A stretch of 64,000 nucleotides of DNA from Levilactobacillus paucivorans (lineage in GTDB: Bacteria > Bacillota > Bacilli > Lactobacillales > Lactobacillaceae), in contig NZ_JQCA01000020.1 in assembly GCF_001437125.1 (NCBI RefSeq), positions 1-64,000 on the forward strand, in the 5' to 3' direction. This document shows positions 36,795-45,861 of this stretch, piece by piece. Both the position numbers and the translations under genes were made by a program. The first letter of the stretch is position 1; each line of letters opens with the position of its first letter. The notes under the pieces were generated by a model. It searched no databases. It saw only the letters and a list, made by a program, of their open reading frames with translations, and was not told where the DNA came from.

Positions 36795-39173
36795 TTGCTG
36801 GTGATTCCTGCACAATACCAATGGCAGATTAAGAACGTGGATCAACCGTCGGCCGAAGCCCAAGAGCTGGCCGCGGCGGAGAAAATTTCACCGATTGTGG
36901 CACAGATTCTTTGGAACCGGGGGTATCAGACCACGGAAACCGCGCACGCCTTCCTGAACCCGGGTCCAGAACAGCTGCATGATCCCTTTGCGTTGCATGA
37001 TATGCAACGGGGGATCGATCGGATTGAGGACGCGATTGGCGCCGACCAGCAGATCACCATTTATGGGGATTACGATGCTGATGGGGTCACGAGTACCTCG
37101 ATCCTGTATGAAACCTTGAACGAAATGGGTGCAAAGGTTAACTACTATATTCCAAATCGGTTCAAGGATGGCTATGGTCCTAACGTTGACGCCTTCAAAC
37201 GGCTGATTGCGGCTGGGACGGAGTTGTTCGTTACCGTCGATAATGGGGTAGCGGGTAACGATGCTATCGCGGCGGCTAAGGCGGCTGGGGTGGACGTGGT
37301 GGTTACCGACCATCATGAGTTACCAGAGACGTTACCGGAAGCCTATGCCATCATTCATCCCCGCTATCCGGGAGCCGAATATCCCTTTGGGGGACTGTCC
37401 GGTGCCGGGGTGGCGTTCAAGGTTGCTCAGGCTTTGCGTGAAGAGATTCCGCAAGATCTCTTGGACTTAGCGGCCATCGGCACGGTTGCGGACTTGGTCC
37501 CACTGGTGGATGAGAATCGCGTGCTGGTACACTTTGGCCTACAACTCTTGAAACAAGACGAGCGGCCAGGTTTGCAGGCCTTGATGAAGACGGCCGGGTT
37601 GAAGCCAGACGAGTTGACCGAGCAATCGATCGGGTTTGGCCTCGCACCCCGGCTCAATGCCTTAGGGCGCTTGGAGGACGCGGCACCCGCCGTTGAATTC
37701 TTGACGACCCTAGACGAGACCCAGGCCAGTCAATTGGCCCAACAGACTGAATCGCAAAACCACAAGCGCCAGGAATTGGTTCGCCAGATTAGTTCAGAGG
37801 CTTTAGCCCAGGCGACCGATGAGGCCCATCAGAATCGACCAACGCTGATCATCAGTGGTCACGGTTGGCACGAAGGGGTGCTGGGGATCGTGGCCAGCAA
37901 GGTCGTCGAGACGACCGGTAAGCCTGCCTTAGTTCTAAACGTGGCCGATGATGGCCATGCCAAGGGCTCGGGTCGAAGCGTCGCGGCATTCAACTTATTT
38001 ACGGCCTTAGATGGCCATAGAGACCTGATGACAGCTTTTGGTGGTCATCACATGGCTGTGGGTTTAACGGTCCCAGCGGACAAGCTAGAGGCCTTAGCCG
38101 ACGCATTAGATGTTGAGGCTCAGAATCAGAAGTTGACCGAGAGTGGTCCAAGTGAGGTAGCTGTTGCCGCCAGCTTGGATGTCGCCACGGTCACGCCGGA
38201 TCTGTACCGTGAACTGGCCCAATTGGCGCCATTTGGGACGGATAACCAGCAGCCACTGTTTGCCTTTGAGTCGGCGACATTGACCCAGATCAAGGCAATT
38301 GGTAAGGATCATACACACCTGAAGTTCCAATTACAGGAAGGTCAGCACCAGCTGAATGCCATCCAGTTTGGGGCCGGTAACGAGGTTGCGGCATTGACTG
38401 CGGCGCCAGACCAAGCCGATGTGCTGGGGGCTATCGAGGATAACGTTTGGCAAGGCCGTCATTCATTGCAGTTGATGGTCAAAGATCTTCGGCTGGCCGA
38501 GAAACCCGGTGATGATGAACAAGTTGGGATTAATACCCAAGCTGATGGCAATGAACAACCTGTCATCGACGAACGAACGACCCGGTTACACCAGGCCATG
38601 TTTAAGGACGCAGGCGTCTACCTGTTCTTCCATCGGGGGATTTATGACCAATTGTTAAGTCAACTCCCGAAGGATTCGACAGCGGTATTGTATGACGGTT
38701 CCGTTCAGTCGACCTTACCTCCAGAATCCCGGGTGTTTGTGGTGGATTGTCCGGATGCCACGGCTGATTTGGAGACGGTTTTGGGGCAACTCAAACCGGC
38801 GACAGTGACGGCTTATCTCTATAAGAAAGAAAGTCTTTCACAATTAGGGATGCCAACTCGCCCGCAATATGCTAAACTATTTAAGTTCATTGCGATGCAC
38901 CAGCAAGTCGATGTGGGGCACCAGCTGTCTCAGCTCGTCTCGTTCTTGGAGATTCCACGGACGCAATTAGTCTTTATGATTCAGGTTTTCTTTGAATGTG
39001 GGTTCATCACGATTGATCATGGGATCATGAATGGGGTCCCTCAGCCGGAATCAAAGGATCTCTCAACCGCACCGAGCTACCAGCTACGTCTGCAGCAGAT
39101 TCAGACAGAGAAAGATCTTCTCGCCTGTTCGACTGCGGCACTGACGACGCGTCTTCACGCCCCATTGATATAA
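36795..39173 (+). CDS. recJ: single-stranded-DNA-specific exonuclease RecJ
   Basis: 5'-3' ssDNA exonuclease for recombination and mismatch/base-excision repair. The 792-residue product has the DHH phosphoesterase motifs ([21 protein letters not shown]), the DHHA1 motif (FGGHHMAVG) and an OB-fold, followed by a C-terminal extension of about 220 residues found in Firmicutes RecJ. A TTG at 36795 is used; a GTG at 36801 (10 bases after AAAGGA) is an equally good start. Confidence 0.94.
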   Translation: MLVIPAQYQWQIKNVDQPSAEAQELAAAEKISPIVAQILWNRGYQTTETAHAFLNPGPEQLHDPFALHDMQRGIDRIEDAIGADQQITIYGDYDADGVTSTSILYETLNEMGAKVNYYIPNRFKDGYGPNVDAFKRLIAAGTELFVTVDNGVAGNDAIAAAKAAGVDVVVTDHHELPETLPEAYAIIHPRYPGAEYPFGGLSGAGVAFKVAQALREEIPQDLLDLAAIGTVADLVPLVDENRVLVHFGLQLLKQDERPGLQALMKTAGLKPDELTEQSIGFGLAPRLNALGRLEDAAPAVEFLTTLDETQASQLAQQTESQNHKRQELVRQISSEALAQATDEAHQNRPTLIISGHGWHEGVLGIVASKVVETTGKPALVLNVADDGHAKGSGRSVAAFNLFTALDGHRDLMTAFGGHHMAVGLTVPADKLEALADALDVEAQNQKLTESGPSEVAVAASLDVATVTPDLYRELAQLAPFGTDNQQPLFAFESATLTQIKAIGKDHTHLKFQLQEGQHQLNAIQFGAGNEVAALTAAPDQADVLGAIEDNVWQGRHSLQLMVKDLRLAEKPGDDEQVGINTQADGNEQPVIDERTTRLHQAMFKDAGVYLFFHRGIYDQLLSQLPKDSTAVLYDGSVQSTLPPESRVFVVDCPDATADLETVLGQLKPATVTAYLYKKESLSQLGMPTRPQYAKLFKFIAMHQQVDVGHQLSQLVSFLEIPRTQLVFMIQVFFECGFITIDHGIMNGVPQPESKDLSTAPSYQLRLQQIQTEKDLLACSTAALTTRLHAPLI

Positions 39174-39195
39174 AATAAAGGAGCTACTTACACTT

Positions 39196-39714
39196 ATGGC
39201 AACTGATTTTACGAAATATATCGCAACGGTTCCCGACTACCCTGAAAAGGGTGTCATGTTCCGGGACATTTCCCCGCTGATGGCGGACGGTGAGGCCTTT
39301 CATGCGGCAACGGATGAAATCGTCGCTTACGCCCAAAACAAGGGTGTCGAAATGGTCGTTGGTCCGGAGGCCCGTGGGTTCATCGTGGGCTGTCCTGTAG
39401 CCTACCAAATGGGCATTGGATTCGCACCAGCGCGTAAGGAAGGTAAATTACCCCGGCCAACCGTTAAGGCGTCTTACGACCTCGAATATGGCACCTCAGC
39501 CCTTTACCTGCACAAGGACGCCATCAAGCCAGGCCAAAAGGTTTTGGTAACTGACGACTTGCTGGCAACCGGTGGGACGATCGGGGCAACCATTCAATTG
39601 GTTGAAGACCTCGGTGGGATCGTCGTGGGTACGGCCTTCTTGATTGAATTGAAGGACCTGCATGGTCGCGACAAGCTGAAGGGCTACGATGTCTTTAGCT
39701 TGATGACTTACTAA
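39196..39714 (+). CDS. apt: adenine phosphoribosyltransferase
   Basis: Salvages adenine to AMP with PRPP. The 172-residue sequence has the family start ([21 protein letters not shown]), the adenine-binding [12 protein letters not shown] region and the PRPP-binding motif [13 protein letters not shown]. It follows recJ by 22 bases, the same order as in Bacillus and many other Firmicutes, and is ended by a terminator. Confidence 0.96.
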   Translation: MATDFTKYIATVPDYPEKGVMFRDISPLMADGEAFHAATDEIVAYAQNKGVEMVVGPEARGFIVGCPVAYQMGIGFAPARKEGKLPRPTVKASYDLEYGTSALYLHKDAIKPGQKVLVTDDLLATGGTIGATIQLVEDLGGIVVGTAFLIELKDLHGRDKLKGYDVFSLMTY

Positions 39715-39738
39715 TTTAATTTTTGATGATATGAATGG

Positions 39739-39774
39739 AGACACCTCTGGCTGATTGGCTGGGGGTGTCTTTTT
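39739..39774 (+). terminator. terminator of recJ-apt
   Basis: Stem GACACC...GGTGTC with partial inner pairing, followed by five T. Confidence 0.75.
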
Positions 39775-39861
39775 AGCAGCTTGGTATTGCAGTCGCTTGA
39801 AATTATTCGACGACGAATAAAGTGTATACTGAAATGAAAAGCTTAAAGAGGAGGGATTGCT

Positions 39862-40098
39862 GTGGCGAGACTGTGGTTATTGTCAGATGACGGCGATGTT
39901 GTACTGTATCAGTATCAGGTTGAGAATGAAGAGAAGAAGGGCCAAGTAACTTATAGTCGAACGCATAAGGGATTTAAATTCTTAGATACGATTATTGAGG
40001 AATCACCACGGATGTATCACAATGGGATTGGAATGGCATTGTTTAAAATGGCAAAGGCTAATGATTTTAAAAAATACTATGTTGTCGCGATGTTCTAA
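39862..40098 (+). CDS. orphan 78-residue protein of unknown function
   Basis: GTG start with GAGGAGG ten bases upstream; the product MARLWLLSDDGDVVLYQYQV onward is a small mixed alpha/beta protein with no recognised domain. Base composition is more AT-rich than the surrounding genes, and the 250 bases after it are AT-rich and non-coding, so this could be a recently acquired gene or the remnant of a longer one. No terminator follows directly. Confidence 0.55.
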   Translation: MARLWLLSDDGDVVLYQYQVENEEKKGQVTYSRTHKGFKFLDTIIEESPRMYHNGIGMALFKMAKANDFKKYYVVAMF

Positions 40099-40350
40099 CC
40101 TTTCTATCGAATCTCAGTACCATTTTTTTGCTGTGCCTTCATCGAAAAAATTAATTAAGAAAGAGTCGGTAACAGCACTTCAGTATAGTACGATAATCTA
40201 GTTTGGGTAAGGTGACGCTGAAGTTGTGGTTCGAAATGTAATAATATTTGGGGATGTGCTTCTTTGTACAGTGTCTCAGTTAATTAAATCAATGGGATGG
40301 ATACGTTTTTGGCTTCGTTAAAGTGATTATTCATCACAAATTGTTACAAG
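40099..40350. other. AT-rich intergenic DNA without recognisable genes
   Basis: About 250 bases between the orphan ORF and the tRNA-Ser terminator. Short open frames here lack ribosome binding sites and do not look coding. No repeat or structural RNA was recognised. Composition is clearly more AT-rich than the flanking core genes. Confidence 0.5.
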
Positions 40351-40390
40351 AAAAAAACGGAAAGCCTTCAAAGCAGGCTTTCCGTTTTTT
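40351..40390. terminator. terminator of tRNA-Ser
   Basis: Stem AAAACGGAAAGCC/GGCTTTCCGTTTT with T-runs in both directions; on the minus strand it lies about 20 bases past the tRNA. Confidence 0.85.
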
Positions 40391-40410
40391 CTAAATCTTC
40401 CAATTATTTA

Positions 40411-40499
40411 AGGAGAGTACAGGAATTGAACCTGCGCGCCGGGTATTCGCCGGTTCGACGGATTTCGAGTCCGTTGCATTACCACTCTGCCAACTCTCC
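40411..40499 (-). tRNA. tRNA-Ser (anticodon CGA)
   Basis: Class II tRNA read on the minus strand: acceptor GGAGAGT/ACTCTCC, D-arm GCAGAGTGGTAATGC, anticodon stem ACGGA/TCCGT with loop CTCGAAA (anticodon CGA, decoding UCG), a long variable arm with CCGG/CCGG, and T-arm GCAGGTTCAATTCCTGT. No CCA is encoded and the base at the discriminator position is T. Confidence 0.92.
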
Positions 40500-40515
40500 A
40501 TGTGACTACTAATAC

Positions 40516-40543
40516 ATTTTACCAATAATGCATATAAATGCAA
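40516..40543 (-). promoter_or_regulatory. tRNA-Ser promoter
   Basis: On the minus strand TTGCAT, 16-base spacer, TAAAAT, preceded by TGG (extended -10); about 15 bases before the mature 5' end of the tRNA. Confidence 0.6.
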
Positions 40544-40555
40544 GCCAAGTTTGGA

Positions 40556-40954
40556 TTAATTTCGTTGTTGGGTGAAAACGGAGCGGTCGAAAGGTGGCAC
40601 CCAGGTTGAGGGACCAGCGATTAGAGCCAGGGGGGCAATGTTAGTGCTGTCTAGCTTAGTTGCCAACACGGTCTTACCCGCTTGAATAGCGGTCGCAATT
40701 TCCCAGTCGGTCCACTCGGATTGCCAGGTTTCACGACTGACGATGACCAGAAGGCGGTGAGCCCGTTTGATGTCCCGCTTGAGCTGACGCTTAATCTTTG
40801 CAGCATGGAAGCCGGTAAAACGAATCGGCAGGTGTTGCTCATGGAAACTCACGGTTGGAAACTCCCAGTCTTGTTCTGACCAATCTTCAAGCTGCTGGCG
40901 AAACGAATGGGCCAAGGGATCGGCCGACTGACAACTGATAAAAAGTTCACTCAT
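40556..40954 (-). CDS. stand-alone TIR-like domain protein
   Basis: The 132-residue product looks like a single TIR-like (DUF1863, MTH538/ThsB-type) domain: MSELFISCQSADPLAHSFRQ gives the first strand and helix, IKRQLKRDIKRAHRLLVIVS the central helix and strand, and SEWTDWEIATAIQAGKTVLA the helix with E85, which is in the place of the catalytic glutamate of NAD-cleaving TIR domains. ThsB proteins of Thoeris antiphage systems share this fold. No ThsA or other effector gene is near, so a defence role is inference. ATG at 40954 with AAAGGAG upstream. Adjacent to tRNA-Ser, a typical site for accessory genes. Confidence 0.7.
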   Translation of the reverse strand: MSELFISCQSADPLAHSFRQQLEDWSEQDWEFPTVSFHEQHLPIRFTGFHAAKIKRQLKRDIKRAHRLLVIVSRETWQSEWTDWEIATAIQAGKTVLATKLDSTNIAPLALIAGPSTWVPPFDRSVFTQQRN

Positions 40955-41151
40955 GGGGGACACTCCTTTCTTTATGAGGTTCATTCTAACGGATGGTTGC
41001 GACAACGGGGTGACAACCAGATTGGCATCTTATGAAATTAATATGACAATCCTAATACAAAGTTACTGACTTAAGTCTACCTGACTGAGGAAGCGAACGA
41101 CAGCCAAGGGGCTAAGTTAGTAATGGTACTAATTGTTCGAACCGAGGATAT

Positions 41152-41180
41152 AAAAAATCCCTCACGCGAGGTGGGGGATT
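41152..41180 (-). terminator. terminator of ndk
   Basis: On the minus strand AATCCCCCACCTCGCGTGAGGGATT followed by TTTT, 12 bases after the ndk stop. Confidence 0.8.
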
Positions 41181-41192
41181 GCTTAAGCGTGT

Positions 41193-41666
41193 TTAATTGG
41201 TTTGCTTCACTTTAATTGCGGGTGCCTTGTGGGCGGCAACAGCTAATTCTGGGAACCAAATGGCGATTTCATGGTGCGCGTTCTCACGGCTGTCCGAGGT
41301 GTGGACGATGTTTCTGAGAATACCATCTGGATATTCATGGGCAAAGTCCCCACGGATGGTCCCGGGCTGAGCGTCATTAGGACGGGTCTTACCAGCCAGG
41401 TTGTGGACGGCTTTCACCACGTCGGTCCCGGTTACAATAATGGCGACCAGTGGGCCTTCCTGCATATAGGTTTCAATTTCGTGGAAATAAGGTTTGCCGA
41501 CCTGATCACGGTAATGTTGTTGAAGTTGCGCGCTAGTGGCTCTAACGACCTTTAACGCCACGATTTCATAACGTTTACGTTCGAGTCGGGTGATGATTTC
41601 ACCAATGTGACCTTCTTCAACGCCATCGGGTTTAACTAACAATAAAGTTTTTTCTGAATTTGCCAT
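41193..41666 (-). CDS. ndk: nucleoside diphosphate kinase
   Basis: Balances NTP pools by transferring the gamma phosphate through a phosphohistidine. The 157-residue product starts with KTLLLVKPDGVEEGHIGEI and has the active-site stretch NIVHTSDSRENAHHEIAIWF, in which H122 is the phosphorylated residue. A serine/threonine change next to it (HTSDS for HGSDS) should be tolerated. Monocistronic; GGAGGC lies upstream. Confidence 0.95.
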   Translation of the reverse strand: MANSEKTLLLVKPDGVEEGHIGEIITRLERKRYEIVALKVVRATSAQLQQHYRDQVGKPYFHEIETYMQEGPLVAIIVTGTDVVKAVHNLAGKTRPNDAQPGTIRGDFAHEYPDGILRNIVHTSDSRENAHHEIAIWFPELAVAAHKAPAIKVKQTN

Positions 41667-41789
41667 GGTAGTGCCTCCTTGAAGTTTTTGAAACAGTCAA
41701 GAAACAGTTGCTCACTCATTAACAAGTTACTAACTTAGATATTAGGCTAAACGGTTCCCACAGTCAACCTGCATGCCTTTAAGATATGA

Positions 41790-41975
41790 TTAGGCTGGAT
41801 CGCCCATAACCATCCAAAGAATGAGGTAGACGATGAGGCCTGGGAAGACGGGCGTCGCTGATAGGACGAGAAATAGGATACGGGCAACTCCGACGTTCCA
41901 GTCGAAGCGTTCGGCAAGTCCGCCAATGACACCGGCGAACACCCGATTAGTTGCGGAACGGTGAAAGTCTTTCAT
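41790..41975 (-). CDS. PspC domain membrane protein
   Basis: A 61-residue protein matching the PspC domain: an N-terminal amphipathic segment (RVFAGVIGGLAERFDWNVGVAR) followed by one hydrophobic membrane span (LFLVLSATPVFPGLIVYLIL). Such proteins are linked to envelope-stress responses; no PspA or LiaF is adjacent. TAGGAGG lies upstream of the ATG, and the phosphoglycerate-mutase-like gene ends 19 bases upstream, so they may be co-transcribed. Confidence 0.88.
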   Translation of the reverse strand: MKDFHRSATNRVFAGVIGGLAERFDWNVGVARILFLVLSATPVFPGLIVYLILWMVMGDPA

Positions 41976-41994
41976 GATAACAGCCTCCTAAAAA

Positions 41995-42657
41995 TTAAGA
42001 TTGGAAATCAATTTTATTGAAGAAGTCGACGTGGATGTCGTCATCGGTAATCTCTAGCTTGGTAATACTGCCGTTGATCGTGGCGATACCCTCGTCCAAT
42101 TCTGGGGCGTAGCGGTCAACGATGGAACGAATGGTGACCCCATGGGAAACGACAACGACTTGGTCGCCATCCTTGGAGTTGGCCCGTAGCTTATCGAACC
42201 CGCGGTCCAAACGTTCCCAGAACATGTCATTACTTTCGGCATCACCATAGAGGTCGGCCTGATGAATCAGGTCACGGGCCTTTTCCAACCCATAAGTGCC
42301 TAGCACCTTGGATTCGGAATCCAAGCCCACTTGAACCCCGACGAATTGCCACATCTGATTCAGGTCATTGCCTTCAAAATAGCCGTGGCATTGTTCCCGG
42401 AATTCTGGATATTGGTAAGATACGAGATTTTGAGAGTCGGGAATTTCGCGCAAGGCGATTCTAGCCGTCTCAATGGCCCGTCCTGAGTCGCTACTGTAAG
42501 CGGCAGTCAGGGGAACATTTTTGAGTTGGCGACCCGCACGTTGCGCGTCAGCCCGTCCCTTGGCCGTCAGAGGTGAGTCGATCCACCCTTGAACCTTGTT
42601 ATAATGGTTCAACATCGTTTGACCGTGTCGCACGAAGTAAGCCGTAATCTTTTTCAT
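41995..42657 (-). CDS. histidine phosphatase (phosphoglycerate mutase family)
   Basis: Branch-1 histidine phosphatase of 220 residues. The catalytic RHGQT motif (R10-H11-G12) is near the N terminus and the second catalytic histidine is in VVVSHGVTIRSI. Homologues in lactobacilli are annotated as phosphoglycerate mutase, but the true glycolytic enzyme is usually another copy, so a broad phosphatase is more likely. ATG at 42657 follows GGAGGGG. Confidence 0.88.
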   Translation of the reverse strand: MKKITAYFVRHGQTMLNHYNKVQGWIDSPLTAKGRADAQRAGRQLKNVPLTAAYSSDSGRAIETARIALREIPDSQNLVSYQYPEFREQCHGYFEGNDLNQMWQFVGVQVGLDSESKVLGTYGLEKARDLIHQADLYGDAESNDMFWERLDRGFDKLRANSKDGDQVVVVSHGVTIRSIVDRYAPELDEGIATINGSITKLEITDDDIHVDFFNKIDFQS

Positions 42658-42831
42658 AATTTTAGACCCCTCCATCTTTCAGGTAAGTGGTTACATCTTT
42701 AGTATAGCAAGCTTTGTGAAAGAACGCGAAGATTTTTGCATGGCAGGTTAAACTCGGCAAATTTTTAAGGCGTTAGACGGTTATTGTTGGTTAAAACATG
42801 CTATGTTATTAGCATACAGGAGATGATGTGG

Positions 42832-43713
42832 ATGAGCATTGAAAGTAGTTATCGTTATACGGGTGATCTGGACTTAGACCTCGATGAGTTAGCCACGCGG
42901 GTGGAGAAGGGTCCGGACGCTACGGCCATTGAGAATCGGTTGACGGCCAACGTTTTGGCGCTAGGGGACTTACAGACGCGGCTGTACTCGCAGAAGAAGT
43001 ACGGTGTGATTATCATTTTGCAGGGGATGGACACGGCCGGTAAGGACGGTCTCATTCGCCATGTCTTCAGCGGCCTCAATCCGTCAGGAACCAGTGTCGT
43101 CAGTTTCAAACAGCCAACATCGGTGCAGTTGGACCATGACTTTCTCTGGCGGATCAATCAGGAACTTCCACCTCGGGGGGAGATTCGCATCTTCAATCGG
43201 TCACAATATGAGGATGTCTTGATCAGTCGTGTTCATCCCGAGATGTTAACGAAACAAAATCTCCCGGGAATTGACCAGGCTTCGGACGCCGACGATGCGT
43301 TCTTTGATCGACGTTATCAGGATCTCAAGCATTATGAAAAGTACTTACGTCATCAGGGCTTTGTTACCATCAAATTCTACTTACATTTGTCCAAGGAAGA
43401 ACAGACGCGGCGTTTTGAGAAGCGGATTGAGGTGCCAAGTAAAAATTGGAAATTCTCACCAAGTGACGTCAGCGAACGGGCTTACTGGGATGATTACCGG
43501 GTCGCCTATACCAAGATGCTTGAGAATACGGCGACAAAACGGTCGCCTTGGTACCTGATTCCAGCCGACGATAAAGGCATTGCACGGCTTATTGTATCTA
43601 ACATCTTGATTCAACGCTTCCAAGCGTTACAGTTGGAATATCCGACGGTTGATCCAAATGTGAAACGTCAATTGAAGTCGACACTGGAACAGCTTAAAAA
43701 TGGCAAATTGTAA
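42832..43713 (+). CDS. polyphosphate kinase 2 family protein
   Basis: Transfers phosphate between polyphosphate and nucleotides (PPK2 family). The 293-residue product has one PPK2 domain with Walker A QGMDTAGKDG (64-73), Walker B EIRIFNRSQYED and a lid region with KFSPSDVSERAYWDDY. The direction (making or using polyphosphate, and AMP or ADP as acceptor) cannot be told from sequence. ATG at 42832 is chosen because AGGAG lies nine bases upstream; longer starts overlap it. Confidence 0.92.
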   Translation: MSIESSYRYTGDLDLDLDELATRVEKGPDATAIENRLTANVLALGDLQTRLYSQKKYGVIIILQGMDTAGKDGLIRHVFSGLNPSGTSVVSFKQPTSVQLDHDFLWRINQELPPRGEIRIFNRSQYEDVLISRVHPEMLTKQNLPGIDQASDADDAFFDRRYQDLKHYEKYLRHQGFVTIKFYLHLSKEEQTRRFEKRIEVPSKNWKFSPSDVSERAYWDDYRVAYTKMLENTATKRSPWYLIPADDKGIARLIVSNILIQRFQALQLEYPTVDPNVKRQLKSTLEQLKNGKL

Positions 43714-43798
43714 TAGGCAAAAAGCATTAGAACAGCAATGAAGATCTTTTAAATTAAATGTAAATGTAGGATGCAATTAGCCAACTTATTTGCGGTTG

Positions 43799-43807
43799 TG
43801 GTATGAT
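43799..43807 (+). promoter_or_regulatory. extended -10 upstream of mvaS
   Basis: TGGTATGAT about 40 bases before the mvaS start; no clear -35. Confidence 0.45.
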
Positions 43808-43846
43808 GACTCGCAGAATGTTTCATAAATTAGGAGGAATCAGGGC

Positions 43847-45016
43847 ATGACCGTAACTGTCGGAATTGATAAAATGGGGTTCTTTACCCCCAATCTTTAT
43901 TTGGACATGCGCGACTTAGCGGCCGCAAGAAACGAGGATCCGAACAAGTATTTAATTGGGATCGGCCAATCAAAACAGGCCGTGATTCCGCCAACTCAAG
44001 ACGTCGTGACAATGGCGGCCAATGCAGCGGAACAATTTCTGACGCCAGCGTTAAAGGCTGAGATTGGCATGGTGCTGTTTGGGACGGAATCTGGTATCGA
44101 CAATTCTAAGTCCACAGCGATTTACTTAGCCCATCTGTTGGAACTGCCAGCCGAGACTCGCGCGGTTGAGTTGAAACAAGCCTGCTACGGCGCCACTGCT
44201 GGCCTCCAATTAGCCGCTGATTTCGTGCGGGTACGACCTACGGCTAAGGTCTTGGTCATCGGGGCAGACATTGCCCGTTATGGCCTGCGGACGGCCGGTG
44301 AGGTGACGCAAGGCGGTGGTGCAGTTGCCATGTTGGTTAGTGCTAATCCGCAGATCCTGGCATTGGATCCCGTCACGAGCTATCACAACGAAGATGTCAT
44401 GGACTTTTGGCGGCCAACGTACCGGACAGAAGCCTTAGTTGATGGTAAGTACTCCACCAATGTTTATTTGGATTTCTTCAAGCGTGTTTGGCGCGGCTAC
44501 CAAGACCAAACGGACCTGACCATTGCCGATTTTTCTGCCTTTGTCTTCCACCTACCATTCACGAAGATGGGGCGTAAGGGACTTCGACAGATCCTACCGT
44601 CGGCAACCGAGCCCCATCAGGCGGAACTCACGGCAGCCTTTGAAGCCAGCCAGGCGGATAATCGCAACGTGGGGAACCTTTACACGGGGGCCCTTTACCT
44701 GAGCCTATTGTCCTTACTCCGGCATCAGACGATGGCGGCGGGCGAGCGCATCGGTCTCTTCAGTTATGGTTCCGGGGCTGAGGGTGAGTTTTTCAGCGGA
44801 ACCGTGCAAGCAGGTTATCAGCAGGGCTTTGATTCGACAGCTATTGACCAGTTGTTGGATCGCCGTCAGCGGGTCACAGTTGCTGAGTATGAAGACATCT
44901 TCATGCAACGGCTCAGCGGTGACGGCAGTGATGCCCACTTAGCCGTGGGGAATGATCCTGCTGAATACCGCTTAACCGGTCGTCAGGGCGAACAACGTCT
45001 CTATCAAAAACGATAA
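43847..45016 (+). CDS. mvaS: hydroxymethylglutaryl-CoA synthase
   Basis: Condenses acetyl-CoA with acetoacetyl-CoA to HMG-CoA, the first committed step of the mevalonate route to isoprenoids in lactobacilli and cocci. The 389-residue thiolase-fold protein has the active-site cysteine C113 in ELKQACYGATAG, the catalytic glutamate E81 in GTESGIDNSKS and the histidine in VFHLPFTKMG. Own extended -10 upstream, GGAGG ribosome binding site, terminator downstream. Its product feeds UppS (59373) through isopentenyl diphosphate. Confidence 0.96.
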   Translation: MTVTVGIDKMGFFTPNLYLDMRDLAAARNEDPNKYLIGIGQSKQAVIPPTQDVVTMAANAAEQFLTPALKAEIGMVLFGTESGIDNSKSTAIYLAHLLELPAETRAVELKQACYGATAGLQLAADFVRVRPTAKVLVIGADIARYGLRTAGEVTQGGGAVAMLVSANPQILALDPVTSYHNEDVMDFWRPTYRTEALVDGKYSTNVYLDFFKRVWRGYQDQTDLTIADFSAFVFHLPFTKMGRKGLRQILPSATEPHQAELTAAFEASQADNRNVGNLYTGALYLSLLSLLRHQTMAAGERIGLFSYGSGAEGEFFSGTVQAGYQQGFDSTAIDQLLDRRQRVTVAEYEDIFMQRLSGDGSDAHLAVGNDPAEYRLTGRQGEQRLYQKR

Positions 45017-45053
45017 AAAAAGGCTGCGAGACGACGAGGTTTCGCGGCCTTTA
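45017..45053. terminator. bidirectional terminator between mvaS and the convergent gene
   Basis: Stem GGCTGCGAGAC/GGTTTCGCGGCC flanked by an A-run and a short T-run. Confidence 0.75.
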
Positions 45054-45057
45054 TGAT

Positions 45058-45642
45058 CTATTCAAATTTATTGTGGGTGACGTAACCGTCCTTGTAGATT
45101 AAGACTGGCTTCTGATTCTTGAGGCCAATCTGGAAGGTGTAGCCGGTTCCCAGAGCCTTCTTCAGCGAGGCACTGGTCTTACTGAAACTGTTCACGAAGC
45201 GGGGCCACTTGGCCTGCTTGGCTTGTTCAGGATGCTTGGTCAGTCCCCGAATCGTTGACTGGAGGTCCTTATTGGTCACGGTCAACGTGTAGGTCTTGGT
45301 CTTGGCATCAAAGCTCATCGTGCCAATCTTTTGCAGGGACTTACCCAGTTGCTTATTAACGCTCTTTTCATTGTCGGCTCGCGTGGTTTGACTGGTCTGT
45401 GAGTCGAAGGCTTGACCGGAATTCGAGCTGATCTTTTTGGTTGACTCGGTCGTGGGATTATCCGCGGCTTTCTGGTGTGACCAGTAGGGCAACTTCCAAA
45501 CGGACCAGCCGGTTAGGAGTAAAGCAATGATGAGTAAGGCACTTGCGCCCACCTTGGAACTTCTTTGGTGAAACGCGGTAATTAATGAAAATATGGCGAT
45601 TAGTGACACTAGGCCACCGAGAATGGCAAATCCGAGGAACAT
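45058..45642 (-). CDS. membrane-anchored protein of unknown function
   Basis: A 194-residue protein with two N-terminal membrane helices (about 2-20 and 29-46), then a Ser/Thr/Lys/Asn-rich linker (about 52-90) and a C-terminal domain of about 100 residues that is predicted to be outside the cell. No family recognised; the composition of the linker is typical of surface-exposed proteins in lactobacilli. ATG at 45642 follows AAGGAGG seven bases upstream; the longer open frame starts inside non-coding DNA. Confidence 0.7.
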   Translation of the reverse strand: MFLGFAILGGLVSLIAIFSLITAFHQRSSKVGASALLIIALLLTGWSVWKLPYWSHQKAADNPTTESTKKISSNSGQAFDSQTSQTTRADNEKSVNKQLGKSLQKIGTMSFDAKTKTYTLTVTNKDLQSTIRGLTKHPEQAKQAKWPRFVNSFSKTSASLKKALGTGYTFQIGLKNQKPVLIYKDGYVTHNKFE

Positions 45643-45801
45643 AATGGTGCCTCCTTGAAGAGTTATTAGGTTCAGTATAGCATGAATCATTTCAATGCCG
45701 AAAGGCTCAGCCTAAAACCGGATAAACTCGAATAATGTTCGGCATTTGGTCGTAAATAGTGGTTATTAGTAAATTATAACCGAATACTAATTAAAATTCA
45801 G

Positions 45802-45830
45802 TCGCCAAGTGATCGGTTTTCCGGTATAAT
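45802..45830 (+). promoter_or_regulatory. deoxyribosyltransferase promoter
   Basis: TCGCCA (4/6 match), 17-base spacer, consensus TATAAT, 32 bases before the GTG start. Confidence 0.6.
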
Positions 45831-45861
45831 AACGATATTCTAGAGAAAAGAGGAGATTAGT

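Noticed and set aside
39995-40201. Frame overlapping the 78-residue orphan and the AT-rich stretch
   Set aside because: Starts inside the better supported orphan gene and has no ribosome binding site.
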